This document shows, in pieces, positions 1-12,365 of a stretch of 64,000 bases of DNA. The stretch comes from Bemisia tabaci (lineage: Eukaryota; Arthropoda; Insecta; Hemiptera; Aleyrodidae): assembly GCF_918797505.1 (NCBI RefSeq), contig NC_092800.1, positions 124,001-188,000 on the forward strand. Reading direction: 5' to 3'. Under the pieces are notes generated by a model, which saw nothing but the letters and a program-made list of their open reading frames with translations, searched no databases and was not told the origin of the DNA. Every line of letters starts with the position of its first letter. Within the stretch, counting starts at the first letter, position 1. A program made the position numbers and the translations under genes.

Positions 1-482
1 AAACTCTGGTAAATCCCACCGATTATTTTTTTCAGTGTATCAGTCAAATATCAGTCATCGTGACTGTGGATGACTATGCCACTCCAATACCCTGACCCTT
101 CGAGGTTACAGGGTGCGGGAGGGACATAGTCACCCAGTAAGTAATCCGTCTGCACTGTTCGACTGGGTTGTGAAAAATCGGTAATCACTCGTAGTGTACG
201 CGACTGCCAGCGCTATCTATCAGTGTAGATTGCATCAACACAGTCCAACTCGGTGGAGGCATGGCCGTGCTCCGAAAGTCCGTGCTCTGCAGCGTCTGCC
301 ACAGTCTTTGATAAGACCTTCCGTTGGCTATCAGAAGGCCGCTGAGCCTTGCGGAAATATAGATGATACTCAATGTGTCAATAGTACGAAGATATGTTAA
401 GGAGTACGGTCCAACTTCGGGGTGCACGACGGCAGTTGCCAGTTGCCTTGGCCCCTTGAGGGCGCCTCGCCGGCCAGCCCGG

Positions 483-507
483 CCTTACTTACTTACTTAC
501 TTACTTA
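483..507. repeat. (CTTA)n microsatellite
   Basis: About six tandem CTTA tetramers, directly visible. It lies about 80 bases left of a tRNA-like segment; SINE tails are often simple repeats, so it may be the tail of that minus-strand SINE, but this is inference. Confidence 0.85.
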
Positions 508-584
508 TTGAATTTTTGATGATAAAAATTATTAAATTGTATGTCTGCAAGTATCGAAGACTCGACATGGCAAGTGCCGAATTG

Positions 585-670
585 CAAATTTTGGCCTACC
601 TATCGGGATTTGATCCTGGGACCTGCAGTTTACGAACCTAACACCCTACCTACTTAGTCATCGGGGCTTA
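585..670 (-). repeat. tRNA-like SINE head or tRNA relic
   Basis: On the minus strand a pol III B-box-like motif (GGATCAAATCCCG) follows an A-box/D-arm-like stretch (GACTAAGTAGGTAGGGTG) by about 40 bases, the spacing seen in tRNAs. The acceptor stem is not convincing, so it is not called a working tRNA. A related string (a gcctacc then cggga-ttgaacttgggacc layout) recurs at 7190-7260, which suggests a tRNA-derived SINE family. Confidence 0.4.
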
Positions 671-679
671 TGTCTCCGT

Positions 680-2225
680 CGGCCGAATTTACACTATATA
701 AGTCATTGACTTAGGCTCTCACCATTATTTTAATAGTGAATATGCGTGAGACCTGATGGATTAAGATTTTTTGAACCCGAAAAGATGAATTTGGAGCAAA
801 AAAGAAATACGCGTGTTACTGTCGTCACTTTTTTACGTTTATATTTTTTTTCTTTCCCATCTTATATTAATTTTTAATCTGTTTAAAAAGAATTGAATAC
901 AATTCTGGACCATTAATTAGACTTTTCTATTTCAATTAGAATTAATGGTTCTATTCAATAATTCTAATTAATTCACATCGGGCGGAAAAGGAAGAATGTG
1001 AGCACTTTTAAAGAAACATTCATAGCTCTAATTCCTTACTTTAAAAATAAGATTTGAAAAACAAGCTTTGAGATTTATTGGATTAAGGCATCTTTTTTCC
1101 GTGGACAGTCACAATTTATTCATAAAAAAAGTTCAATCTTCGATTACTCTTATATTTTACTCAGTTTACATGATCACACGCGTGACGTTCTAATATTTTA
1201 TTGCAATATAGCTGCACCTCCTTTTCGTTACACTCTCTAAAGTTGATAGAAAGGTGGTAAAGAAGTGCTTGATCCACCCTATTTTGCAGGGAAACAAGGT
1301 GGAAAGGTTCAAATACTTCAATTACGGTAAAAAATGTTGAGCTCTTATGAGTATCCGAGGAGACAAGACTGAGGGGGGGGGGGGGGGGGGGCGGAAAGAT
1401 CGGTCCCGATAGGCCCTTCGACCCAAAATTTCCCCGGACACAAATGAATCAAAGTTTTGAATATCAACAATTTTGCACTTGCAAATTCCTTTCGAAAATA
1501 CAGAAGTAACTTTATTGTTTTTCGATCCACTCCGTCGTCGCGTCCATAAATCAAAGGGACCCGGAAAATCGATATTGAACAGTGTATACACTACGTAGCA
1601 GCAGAGTTATTCGATTATCTTCATCCGTCAACTTGGTGGGTGACATGCTGAAAAGTATGATTCTCTCCACATTTTTTAATTTCTTCCTCGGTCCTTGGCA
1701 TAAGCATGCATTTTATTTGACCCTTTTTAATTCTATCTGCGAGGAATCTTTCATTCATCGGGACAGGAAAAGTAAGGAAGAAAATAAAAAAAAATGCGAT
1801 TGTTTAGTGTGAAGAAATACTTTGTCTGATGGAACTGAACTGATGCAATGCAAAAAACTCCCGGTTTCAATCTACTTAAGTATTTAGGTCCTCTTTATGA
1901 GGCCCCCTTCATTTAAAAATAAAAATTAAAGCTTCAATTGCACAGTGCTGATCTATTTAAAACAATGCAAATATTTTCCTCTTCTTCTCCTTCTTTACTT
2001 CTTTATTTATTTAATTTTTTGTTGACGCCGAGCATATGAGTGGTTTCTCAAAGGACACGTTAAATGAATTTCTCCCTAAACAACAATTATTTTGTAGACA
2101 AATATAATGGGCATCTTGATTTTTTAACTTCCGTCTCCTTTTATTCCGTCATAAATGGTGTTGGTTTGAGCAGATGCTAATGGCATCTGGCAGCAATTGC
2201 ATGCCTCATTCTCATAGGAGGCGTC
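680..2225. other. AT-rich stretch without recognised genes
   Basis: Open frames here are under 95 codons and resemble nothing I know. The only clear structure is a G homopolymer at 1373-1391 (19 G). No exon, RNA gene or terminal inverted repeats could be supported. Confidence 0.5.
1373..1391. repeat. poly(G) tract
   Basis: Nineteen consecutive G residues. Similar G or C runs occur near 9447-9473, 12411-12423, 18450-18466, 19369-19378, 23369-23383 and 31429-31437, so G/C homopolymers are a recurring feature of this genome segment. Confidence 0.9.
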
Positions 2226-2560
2226 ACCACCCCGTTTACTAATTTTAAGGAACCTGGTTTCTTTTTTCGACGCAACGGGTTTTCTTTCATCAAGCGAGTT
2301 GTTACTTGGAATAAGGCAACGAGCGTAGTGCTAATTGGTTTTTCCCCCTCGGAAGGCGCTCAGCCCGTTTACTAATTTTAAGCATACTGGTTGCTTCTTT
2401 CGACGCACCGTGTTTTATTCGATCAAGCAAGCAATTGACTTAAAAAGAGGCAACGGACGATCTCAGAGGGCGTTCGCCCCGTTTACTAATTTCAAGAAAC
2501 AGGTTTCTTCATTCAAGTACACGATCGCTTATTTTAAAACGCCGTTGATTTAATTCAACA
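2226..2560. repeat. Degenerate minisatellite, three units of about 115-130 bp
   Basis: The string CCCGTTTACTAATTT recurs at 2231, 2364 and 2478. Each time it is followed by an A-rich stretch, a ggttTCTT-type pyrimidine segment and a tcaagc/tcaagt word, so whole units of 133 and 114 bases are repeated with divergence. A 72-codon open frame inside it is a by-product. Confidence 0.7.
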
Positions 2561-3925
2561 AAATAGGACTTTCTTGTTCCAAGACAATTCTGAATGCCTT
2601 CATTGAGAAACCCGGTGTTTTCTTCCAAGGCGGACCCGCCTTCGAAATAGTAAAAAATCCGCGACAACGCGTTTCCTTATAAATAGAACGCCTTTTTTCA
2701 GTGTGGAGATATGAAGCAAAGTTTCTCCTAAAATCAGCAAAAATGCGCCTTTTTTAAGCTAATTTTTGAAGACAATGTTAATTTTAAGACCAAAAATCAA
2801 GCTTTAAATAAGAGAGGAGAGTGATTTCAAAAGGAAATTTTATGTTCTTTCCGCTTGTTCTTTTGTTTTTTTCAAGGAATAACTCGTTGAGGAGATATAT
2901 GCAAAGATCTGATCGCTGGGTTTCTCAATTTTGAAAAATTCAAAATGGCGGCGTCCTGAGCACCAGACATTTTTCCTACGGTTAATATGGGCATTTTCGG
3001 ACTTTTCTAGCACAAAACAATCGAAAAAAATGTGTTGGGTTTGAAGGACAAGCCAAAACCGGAAATTTGTTGTGCTGTGTTATTCAATGCGGATATTTAT
3101 TTTTCCTTTCAAATTAATCCCTTAGCCTCTTTGTCATTGGTAATTATCAGTTGTCTCTGAACTTTGATTTTTGAAATTAACTTTAACATAAAATAAAGAT
3201 TGTAGAGAAAATGACAGTGCAGGGACTGCAAAATATACTGCCTCTGGATTCAAATGGATCTAATCTTCAAAAGTTCAAAATGAAACACGGATCATCTCTC
3301 TTACATAGTTTCAAAATAATTAGAGCATGTGTATCCTTCTTTACGGGATCAACGCAGAATGCGCCGATTGCTCTACCTAAATGGGCACTTCAGCCCAAAC
3401 GGGGACAATATCTGCGGAGTTGTGAAGGTCCTGTAAGTTGGAAAGTTCCCTTGTCATCGTCACGGTGTCATAAATGTCCGATTGTGCTGAGAATTAGCAC
3501 GATTTCCAATATGATGCAATGTGAAATAGGCTGATTTCTCAGCACAAGGTGGTACCCGTGTACGGCGTGAATGTATCTTTCGGGCCGCTGTCATTGCCAC
3601 GAGAGGTACCCTATGAACGCACCTGAGCTCAATAATGGATTGTTTGGTGGCGTCGACACATACGGCGGCTTTGATACATCGCCTGTGAGTGTTGCGTGTT
3701 CACAGTCTCGAGTAATAAATAAAAAAAGACCCCTTTTGTTTACAAACTCCTTGTACATCGAAAAAAACAGGGAGAAGTAAAAAATCAGTGCACAATGTAT
3801 AACTAAGTTGGTCCAGCTCTACCGTGTTACCCAAGAAGGCAGGAAGAGTCAAATTCATTGTCATTCATTGTCAATCATTGTCAAATGTACACAGAAGGTC
3901 TCATACAGTGGGGAGGCATTAATGG
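2560..3925. other. Unassigned interval
   Basis: It contains open frames of 107 codons (3211-3534, plus) and 69 codons (3571-3780, plus) that I do not recognise. They lack clear splice-site flanking and protein-like composition. At 2940 there is an isolated aaaatggcggcgtcc word like those in the tandem repeats beside elements E1 and E2. Confidence 0.4.
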
Positions 3926-4065
3926 TTGATTACAGATATTTCCCCATTTAAAGCTGTGGTGAATAATCGATTATTACGGTGTTTGTTGCGAACACCCTGT
4001 TTATCAATCCTTTTCCATAGGTTTAAATAACAGATCAATCGATAAATCGCAGAGCACGCAACACA
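3925..4065. mobile_element. Degenerate copy of the hAT-like MITE
   Basis: The core, including gcgaacaccctgtttatc and ccttttccat followed by ggtttaaat, matches the interior of the intact hAT-like MITEs at 30737-30901 and 33491-33639. The CAGTGGCGTGGCG termini are not preserved, so this is an old or truncated copy. Confidence 0.65.
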
Positions 4066-4574
4066 TTTTCCTATACTTTCGTTTTTCCTTTCCTTCATTT
4101 TGTTTCTGGTCTCTGTTTCTGTGTTTATTTAAAATTGTGTTGACTTTATATCTAAGGTACCCATTAATTTTTCAGAGTTCTGTAAAAAAGCTCCAGCTTC
4201 AAAATTATATAAAATAGAACAAGTTGGTTTTTGCAATCGCTAGCGATAGCAATATTCGTCATGGGAACTTTTGCTTCTGGGATATGAAAATGTTAAGGTA
4301 CAGTTCGTTTGTAGTATCTTCAGAATTGAAGGGGCTATGTAATTTTGTGTCGACATCTCTTTTTTAACATTTTTAATTTTTTTTCTTTGCATACAAGAAA
4401 GCTGTTATTTACCAATTATTTATTTTCGTTGGATTATGTATGGTTTTTGGAAGTTAACGCATTTAACTTTCAGTTTCGTTTTTTCGGCGTAAAGTATGAT
4501 GTTTTTACTCTACGCATATGCCCAAATACGCATCATAAGTGACCTATGTGCTTCCTAAGTTCCCATTTTTTTCA

Positions 4575-4636
4575 TTCAAATAGATGTAACTGAAATGTTA
4601 GATGTGTACTACCTATACTACTTTCATGTCATTGCT

Positions 4637-4672
<36 letters not shown>

Positions 4673-5150
4673 TTTTTGCGTAGGTATAAATTGTTATTTT
4701 TTTCTGAATTTTGGAAAAAATATTGTTTTAAGAACGTGGAATGTAAATTAATTTTATTGAAAAAAGAAAATACCATCATTAATTTGGGCGAACAGAGAAA
4801 ATATACATCAATATTTGGGTCAACATCTCCCTGATTATATAAAGGATGAATATATTAGTATTTCTGTATCAAAAAACTTAGCTTTTGTCTTCAGAGATAC
4901 AATGATTCTAGTCTCAGTCAATTTGTTTTATTGAAAAAACAAAAAAACAAACAATAAAAAAAAAAAACAACTGAAATGTTAGACAGACTATTTTCATGTC
5001 TTTCTATTTGTATCAATAGGTACTTTTTGCTTAACTTACGAACGTTGAATGCAAATTAACTTTATTGAAAAAAGAAAATAACGTCATTAATTTGGGGGAA
5101 CATGTGGCTGATTATATGAAGGAGGTATATTCCAGTATTTTTGTTTAACA
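4575..5150. repeat. Diverged direct duplication with (TTTA)n
   Basis: Two blocks repeat in the same order about 310-390 bases apart. One carries tgaaatgttaga then ttttcatgtc (4590 and 4973). The other carries aacgt-gaatg-aaatta then tttattgaaaaaagaaaata and cattaatttggg (4731 and 5039). A (TTTA)n microsatellite sits in copy one at 4637-4671. Origin unknown; this is not coding. Confidence 0.65.
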
Positions 5151-5221
5151 TATTAACTCACGAGAAAATGTTTGTACATTTATCATCTAGTATTAATTAT
5201 TATTGATGATTAGTCCAAAAC

Positions 5222-5340
5222 ATTCAATACAACCATTAAAAAGTAACACCTATCGTCGGGTATCGAACTCCCGATCGCCTATTGCCCGCACTTTAACAAA
5301 AAATTGCGGCGGTTTAGTCAACTAGGCGATAACGGGTCGA
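5222..5340 (-). repeat. tRNA-like sequence (probable SINE)
   Basis: Read on the minus strand, TCGCCTAGTTGACTA resembles a pol III A box and GGGAGTTCGATACCC matches the B-box pattern. Spacing is about 60 bases, longer than in a standard tRNA. No complete cloverleaf is evident. A tRNA-derived SINE or decayed tRNA is most likely. Confidence 0.4.
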
Positions 5341-7155
5341 CGTGAGACGGAGCAAAAATAGCATACAAAAGACTCGGGCAATGGGCGGGACTTATCAGAA
5401 GAGACCTTCACGCATTGTTGCTTATGAGAGAAATGAGCTAAGCGCATTTCTCTGTGAGACATTGTTTGCCTATGCTTTCATGTGTCACAAGGTTCATCTC
5501 ACCATGCATTTGCTATCGCGGCAGTAAACTGAGGCAATATTTCTGTATTCATGGATTAAATCCATCAATCGAGTTCTGATTTTGGCTCATATATCCGTAA
5601 CGGGTCCTCCAGAGCAATTTTCCACCTTGTACGATGGTTATTATTTCTTTATATCTATGTTTAAAATTTGAGGTGGGATAATGGCGGCTTCTCAAGAGCA
5701 ACGAGGTAGGCGATCTTTTGCACCAACGAACAGAAAACTGATGGCGAAAAATAACCAATCGGAACCTCCCAAAAAAAAGAATTTGCCTAAAAACGGAACT
5801 TCGTGGTTCTGCGCAGATTTACCAGTCAGAAACGACATCTCAAGGTGGAAAAAAACTCGCTGAAAGCGAATTTTAGCAATCAACACAACTTGACGTAGAG
5901 ACATGATTGGCTAAAAAATACAACGGTTTTTGATACATCGGAAAATCAACCAAAAATCGGAGACTGGGCGAAACGCTCAAGGTCGCAGAGGTATAGGGAA
6001 TCCCATAGCGAAAGCAACGGAACGATTCTAATATCATGAGGAACTCCGTTCCCATGACAATAAAAGTGAACACCCAACACCACGGTTATTTATTCACCTT
6101 ATCATACAGTAACTTGCTCGAGTAAGATTTTCACCACCAATGACTCCGGATCCTTTTAAAGTAGACAGTTCATTTAAAAAGTATTATTTAACTACCAATC
6201 GATTAGCGGAGTTGCACACAATTAGAATAATCATATCATGTTATGAGTAGGGGGAGGGGTTGTAAAACTGACTCCATACTGAGCCTTTGAGACATTGTTG
6301 CGTGCACAAGAAAATTTTTAAATAATATACATATCCATTTGCAACGTGGCAAATGATATTATACATTTCACACTTGCATTCAATTGAGAAGGGTGTTTGA
6401 GAAGGAAAACGCAGACGGCCCGAGGAAAAATAACGTTCTTGATATTCAAAACTCTCGCTGAAAGGAGTCGAGAGTCAGAGGTGACGGAGTTGATTTTTCA
6501 ATCTCCAACTGTGGATAGCGGCAGAGGCGAGAAGTAATATTCCCGGAATGGATAACTGCCATAAATATTCGAGCGCGTGCATTTATCATATTTTGTTTTC
6601 CCCGAAAGAAGTGAGGCACGAATACCCTTGAGATCGCAACCAGCAGTGCGCAATTGCCAGGTCCTCTCCGAGTTCTTCCCTCACGGAAACAAATCTTAGG
6701 TGCTTATAGCCAGATAGTAGGTGACATTTACCATCTTGGACTCCCAGATTCGACCCCTGAGAACAATTTTGCTACGAGCACAAATGTATGATGGTTAGAA
6801 ATCTCAAACCGCGATCAGGTAGGCGTTACAACAAAGAGGGTAATTCGCACCAACATTGCTGGGCGGGCGCACCGTCCTCCGTAGACGTCCCTCAAAACGT
6901 TGCTGAGATAGACCTTCAAAGATGGTAAACTGACCCATCCGGATGTTTATTGTATCAATCATGAAAGCAAGGAGAACCTAATATTTTGTGTTTTTAGCCA
7001 TGAAGAGGAGTATTTTCTTGTGAAACGCACGGTTAAAAAAATTGAATACAAAGGTGTGCAATGTCGGGGTTCGCAGCTAGGGGATGGTGGAAAAGGGTTA
7101 ATCGCGTAAATAAATTTCGAAATCGAGTAAAATGAGACTAGAGTACTTATTGTGA
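5340..7155. other. Unassigned interval
   Basis: Only short unrecognised open frames (up to 70 codons, several overlapping on both strands near 5690-5900). I see no inverted-repeat element, RNA gene or exon with supported splice sites. Confidence 0.45.
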
Positions 7156-7262
7156 GGTGCTGTAGTCGTATCCGACCTATTGAATTTTTTTGCCTACCGC
7201 GGGATTGAACTTGGGACCTGTCTAACCCTAGCCGAAGACCCTAACGATTGAGCTTTACAGTA
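7155..7262 (-). repeat. tRNA-like SINE fragment
   Basis: On the minus strand AAGCTCAATCGTTAGGGTC resembles a tRNA D-arm/A box and AGTTCAATCCC a B box, about 35 bases apart. The minus-strand order and the shared words link it to 585-670. Confidence 0.4.
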
Positions 7263-7369
7263 TAATGAGAATCTTGACCAAAAAAAACCTGTACATAGCT
7301 TCGATTTGAACGGAAAACCAGGATATTCAATCTACATACTTAGATTGGTTCATTCATTTTTCTAATTTT

Positions 7370-7790
7370 TGTATTTCATTTTATTTTTTAACGTTATTTC
7401 AGTTTTTTACTTTATTTTATTTCGTTACTTCATTTTAAATTTTTTTACTTTATTTTATTTCGTTACTTCATTTTAAATTTTTTTACTTTATTTTTTTTCT
7501 TTACGTAATATATTTTTTCTTTGATTATTTCTTTTTTATTTATTTACTTTATTTTAATTTTTTCCCTTTGTTTCTTTACTTAATTTTAACGTTTTACTTT
7601 ATTGTTTTTTCTTTACTTAATATTATTTTTCTTTGATTATTTATTCTTTATTTCTTCCCTGTATTTTACCGTTACTTACTTTATTTTATTTCTTGCAATT
7701 TTTTATTTTTTTACTTTAATTCAGTCAATTCATTTTAATTTTTATACTTCATTAAATATCTCTTCGTTGTTATTTATAACGACATTTTAT
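7370..7790. repeat. T-rich low-complexity tract with a local tandem duplication
   Basis: Strong T-over-A strand asymmetry built from ttactttatttt-type words. A unit of about 38 bases beginning ttactttattttatttcg is repeated back to back near 7408-7490. The 89-codon frame at 7602-7871 is only hydrophobic low-complexity translation and is not called as a gene. Confidence 0.75.
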
Positions 7791-8154
7791 TTATCTATTT
7801 TTTCTTTTTTTCTTTCATGTCGAGAATCAATTCAAAATTTTCAAACTAGGATTATTTTTATGATTAGCTAAAGTGCTTCTAGCATTGGACAAATAAGCCC
7901 AGGCTACTTACTTGAACAAGTGAGATTATGTAGAATAGAAAATAAAAAAATTACCCCTCTAAAATACTGAAGCCTTGACATGGTGTTAAATAAAGTGCGT
8001 GCCTAGCCTACTGGTAAATCTGGGATGTTTAGCTTAACGACAGCATACAATTGACAAGGAACATTGTTAAAACATTAGTAACAATTGATAAATTTCAACC
8101 ATTTCCTTGGAATTTTGAATGTAGAAAATAATTGATTTTGAAAACTATTATTAG

Positions 8155-8200
8155 TACCAGGGGCCTTTGGCCGCTACGCTGCCGACAACCAATGCGGAAG
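8155..8200. repeat. Possible degenerate Helitron-type terminus
   Basis: The words aggggcc-tttggccgctacgctgcc resemble the terminal hairpin series of the family best seen at 49655-49733, but the pairing is incomplete and the end would be CTGG rather than CTAG. It is weak and isolated. Confidence 0.3.
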
Positions 8201-8410
8201 AAAATAACACACGTAAAAGGTCGTAGAACAACCGTGTTCAAGTTATCTCGGAGATTAATGGATTCAAATACCGTCAATGTTTTAGTTTTGATCAATGCTA
8301 ACTCGGTCGATCTCTCTGATCAATGCTAACAATGCTCAACACTGTTATTCTAATGAAATTCCACAAGTTTTCCGGAGTGATTTAAATAGATAAAAGAAAA
8401 TTTGACTTAA

Positions 8411-9258
8411 AACCCATAATATCCAAAATCTAAGCTCAGATTCGGCTTCCTCGTGAAAAATCGATGCAATTTCATGTATCATGATTAAAAATAAGACATT
8501 ATTTGAGGTCTGCAACGTTGCAGTCGGAGCTAAATACGCTTCCTTACGCGTGTAGGAAAGGATATTTGAACTCATTCACGGCAGGCGCAGTGATACGACT
8601 ATTCGACCACGGGTCACGGGGCATGTTGCTGCCAGCCGGATTGAAGGCGCGCCACACTCCAACAATTACTCGGGTCCCGTCCCGTGCGATCTCCGTGGCT
8701 GGCGCGCCGCTAAAATCGCCTAAAAAGGGAGGACTGCGCGTCATTAACCTTGCCTCTCTGTCCCATTTTTACCACAAGTTGAGTGAAAGTGTGTCCCTCA
8801 ATTGTAACGATTCAGAATCTCGGATTGGGATTATTAAATTCATTTTTTTAAAATGACGTATGAAACGAGCGAAAATATTGCGTCAAAATTTCCGGCGACT
8901 GAAGAAAATCCGCGGACATTCTCACCATATCATGAAGGAGAGAGATTCACGTAGGCGTGTTCATTCTAACATATCAGTCCGACGTGGCAACATGGGTGAT
9001 TCGGAGTGGGTCAGCTGATGAGTAAGAAGAAGTTTGTTTTCTCGGAAACGGACGAACCAAATGCTTGACGCCGGCGCCTGGCGGCGTAGCTCAAACGTTT
9101 GAATTCTGTGCCTACTTTCGCATACCGGCCGGCTTTGATAGAATCTTTACGCCTACGATTACCCTCTTTTCTTTATGCTATGGTAACATATGATACATGA
9201 AATAACATTGATTTTTCACGAGGAAGCCGAATCTGAGCTTAGATTTTGGGTATAATGC
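8411..9258. mobile_element. Inverted-repeat element E, copy 1
   Basis: A left arm at 8414-8482 is mirrored by a right arm at about 9190-9258; the words aagctcagattcggcttcct and aggaagccgaatctgagctt show the pairing, giving near-70-bp terminal inverted repeats. A second copy in the opposite orientation lies at 60886-61278, where the inner word ggcgccaagcatt is conserved. No transposase is visible; the 117-codon frame inside is unrecognised. Superfamily undetermined. Confidence 0.75.
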
Positions 9259-9440
9259 GTTGCAAGTTGAATTTTCTGAATTTGAAAATTTAAGACGGCG
9301 GACGTAGCCTAAATTGATACATCGGCTCCCATTCCATCGATTAAATTCAAATTTTTAGTCTAATTTCGAAAATTCGAAAAACCAAGGTGGCGGGCGTGGC
9401 CTAAAACGCTATCTCGGGCCCTGCTTGTCGGGGTTTCGTA
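9255..9440. repeat. Tandem-like repeats beside element E1
   Basis: Two related words, aagacggcggacgtagcct and caaggtggcgggcgtggcct, are about 105 bases apart with similar flanks. The same kind of unit is repeated after element E2 at 61300-61640, so this block belongs to the E family or to a satellite it carries. It is followed by a mostly-G tract at 9447-9473. Confidence 0.6.
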
Positions 9441-9559
9441 AAACTTGGTGCCAAGGGGAGGGGGGGGGGGGGGGAGGAAAGAAATTTTCAAACACTGCAA
9501 TCGATATGCAAATAGTAAAATTAGGCATTTTGTCAAATGCCTAGGCAAATAGTCAAATA

Positions 9560-9697
9560 CTAGGGGGCTATGCCCCCTGACCGCTACGCGGCCGTATTCT
9601 TACCTCCTATCAGTGTTAATTTTATTTTTCCCCTCAAAAATTACGATATTAGGTATATTTTACTTTTAGAATGAAATAATTTTTGGTTTTGATAAAT
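9560..9697 (-). mobile_element. Helitron-type element, 3-prime part (copy G3)
   Basis: On the minus strand it ends in CTAG followed by T, directly preceded by a GGGGGC/GCCCCC hairpin and then the palindrome GGCCGCGTAGCGG. The next 120 bases match copy G4 at 42801-42986 (shared words include aaaaattacgatatt/a and gaatgaaataatttttggtt). Helitrons characteristically end in a hairpin plus CTRR and insert between A and T. Family assignment is inference. Confidence 0.6.
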
Positions 9698-10463
9698 ATT
9701 TTAGTTCCTTTTAATCCGTTTATTTTTAAATCAGTGAAAAATTTAACATCGTCCAAGTTTCTGAATTGTTGTAATAAATGTCCTTTAATTATTATTAAAA
9801 CCGAGCAGAGTCAAGAATAATTAATTGCGCGGAGTCATATAGTTTTGCGGCGACTTTACCGTCGCCCGAGCCAGGGACGGGAAAAGGAGTACGCTCCACG
9901 AACATATTATTACTCGCTTATCAGTCACACAAGGTGGGCTGAATATGAATTCTTGAAAATTTATCAACATACTTTCCCTAATCAGCCCATATCTGATTGC
10001 TTTCTTTGGTGACTCAATGTTGGTAAAGCGTAAAAAATTGACGGGGCAGACTACTAACAAAATACTTCAATTGAGTTATCTGAGATGGTGACCTTCATAA
10101 TCAACAAGTTTATAATTTGCACTAACGCATTCCGTAGTTCAATGAGCCCACTTAACCGAGTAGCATCGACCAAAAACAAGATAGGTGAAGCGCAAGCGCA
10201 CTCTTTGGTGCAATGAGTCAACTTGATGGAGCAGTTTACCATCAATTTTGTCTCGGTGAATAGATTTGTAGTAGCTAGTAGCAACTAATTGAAAATGATT
10301 GATTTCTCTAAAGACGTTGTGTACCATACAATGCCGTTGGTTATTCTATCAATTTTTTCATGTATACGGCACCAACTTTTAATTAACAAAACCAAGATGG
10401 TTATCCGCGCACAGTCATTTTTTTCCGTTCTCTTGTCTCTTATAAAGGCGATGCAGCGAGCTC

Positions 10464-10741
10464 ATAATTGAAATTGATAGACAAAGCAATAAACAAAGGA
10501 GACAAGAGGAAAATGGAGCGATCCTATTGAGTGAAATGAGTGGTTGTCCTGAACTAGGAGGGAATGACAGACTAAAATCAGGGTCCCGGTTTCTCGTAGG
10601 TTGCCGTTACGTAGTCTAAAACTTTCCTCTTTTGTCCACTGCCATCGCCCGATTCCACCGATAGAATACCTAAATTTTCTCTCTGTCTTCTTTGTCTATC
10701 GCTTCGGGTATCAATTTTACTAATCAACCCGCAAACCTAGA
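10464..10741. mobile_element. MITE family B, copy 1
   Basis: The ends are mutually inverted: aattgaaattgatagacaaag on the left (first 20 bases of that run) and ctttgtctatcgc with tatcaatttt on the right. The body holds agcgatcctattg and a partly complementary right half, so the single strand can fold. Other copies are at 15992, 16936, 42211 and 54872. Confidence 0.75.
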
Positions 10742-12365
10742 GTCTATACCAGATCAATCGCAAAAATTGACCATCAGACAGGGTGAAAATGGGCCGCTAA
10801 ACAAGGTTTGAATTGGGAATCAAAGTTACACATTTCCTCTTCAACATCTTTCAAAAGAAACGATTTAACGGTCAGTTCAGGAATCAAGGCCTGAACGGGA
10901 TACCAACGAGTATTTTTGACACGGATGAAATGAAAGTTAGATAAAACAATGATGACATTTGTACTTTTGCTAAATAAGCAATGTAAACTGCAAACGTCAA
11001 TATCTTGTTTAAGAGTTGATTTTTAGACTTTGCGTTGCGTGATTCGTTTCCCTTTTGAGATTTTGAAGAGTAAAAATGTGACGTAGTGCTTCCATTCATT
11101 CCATGTCTATAAGCTCATTGAGGCAGAACATTAAATGGGCGTATTTTTGCTGAACGGAACCAGAGACAGATCTTTCCCACTCGTCTATCATATCATGAAA
11201 CTGGCTGGCAAAAATTAAGTACTTCGCCACTACTTTTTCAGTACCTCTCCAAAAAATTCAGTATCTCATAAGCAGAAAAAATGTAGTAACTTTTCAGTAC
11301 CAACCTTCAAGTTGATTGTTAATTTCAGTTCCTATTATTCAGTTATATTTCTTATCGCTTGTTTATTTTTAAATCTCCTATAAAAATTGTCCATTTGCCG
11401 AATAGGTATACAATCCTAAAGCTTGAGCACACTTAAACCATGCGGTCAAAACTACAATAGTGGCAGAGGAAAACTGGCAAGGCCGGCGTGGAGGCTAACT
11501 TAGATATTAATCTTCTACTGTATTGCGAAGACGCAACGATACAAATATTTGTACTCTCCGAAATGCGTGAGGTATTGAAGGTGTCTTCAAAAACTGCCAA
11601 CTTTCCATATCCAGGATTCTTGTGCCTCATAAGTAGGGTGTCTGTACTAAAACTGGTTGGCAAATATTAAGAACGTTTCCAGTGCTTTTCTTAATAAAAT
11701 TAGTACCTAATCAGCAGGAAAATCCAGTACTTTTTTGGTGTCTATAGGTGGAAAAATTCGAAAATTGTCGAAATTCACAGGTAAATTACGAAGAAAATGG
11801 CGTGGGCAGGAAATTCGAAGCTCTTTGGAGGCCTGTATGAGGATCAAGTGGTTTCATAATTTCGATCTAGCGGGGAAACACTGCACTATAAATAATTGCG
11901 CAACGAATTGCATATTTTTCAAGCTGTTTTAAAAAGCACCCATGGCATGAAGCACAAAATTCCGAACTTTTATAAGGAATTTCCGTACTTTTTCAGTTTT
12001 TACGGGCCACCCTCAATAAATCAGTACTATTATCAGACCAGAGACCCTTTGTCTATAGTACCATTTAGCAGAAAAACGTCCAATTGTGCCCTCATCATAC
12101 ACGATGAACATGTTTTAAAAGTACATAATAAATTGGGAGGCAACTGGAAAGTAGATGCCGGTCTTTTAACACGTAAAGATAAAATGGCGTAACGCTCTCC
12201 TGAACCCTTCCTCCGCCCCTAGAGCGCTACATATTTTGAGAACGGCCTTTTAATGACGTCACAAGTGAAACGGGTCATAAAAAGCGGCGCGAGGGAGCCT
12301 ATCCGGCAACCTTATGACCAAGACGAATTATCGCCCAGCGATGTTTTGTGCGCACAAAATTGGTG
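10741..12365. other. Unassigned interval with a short internal duplication
   Basis: A segment around 11195-11300 (ctggctggcaaaaattaag, cagtac words) recurs in diverged form around 11645-11745. Many agtac/cagtac words suggest an old repeat. Open frames up to 98 codons are unrecognised. No terminal repeats found. Confidence 0.4.
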
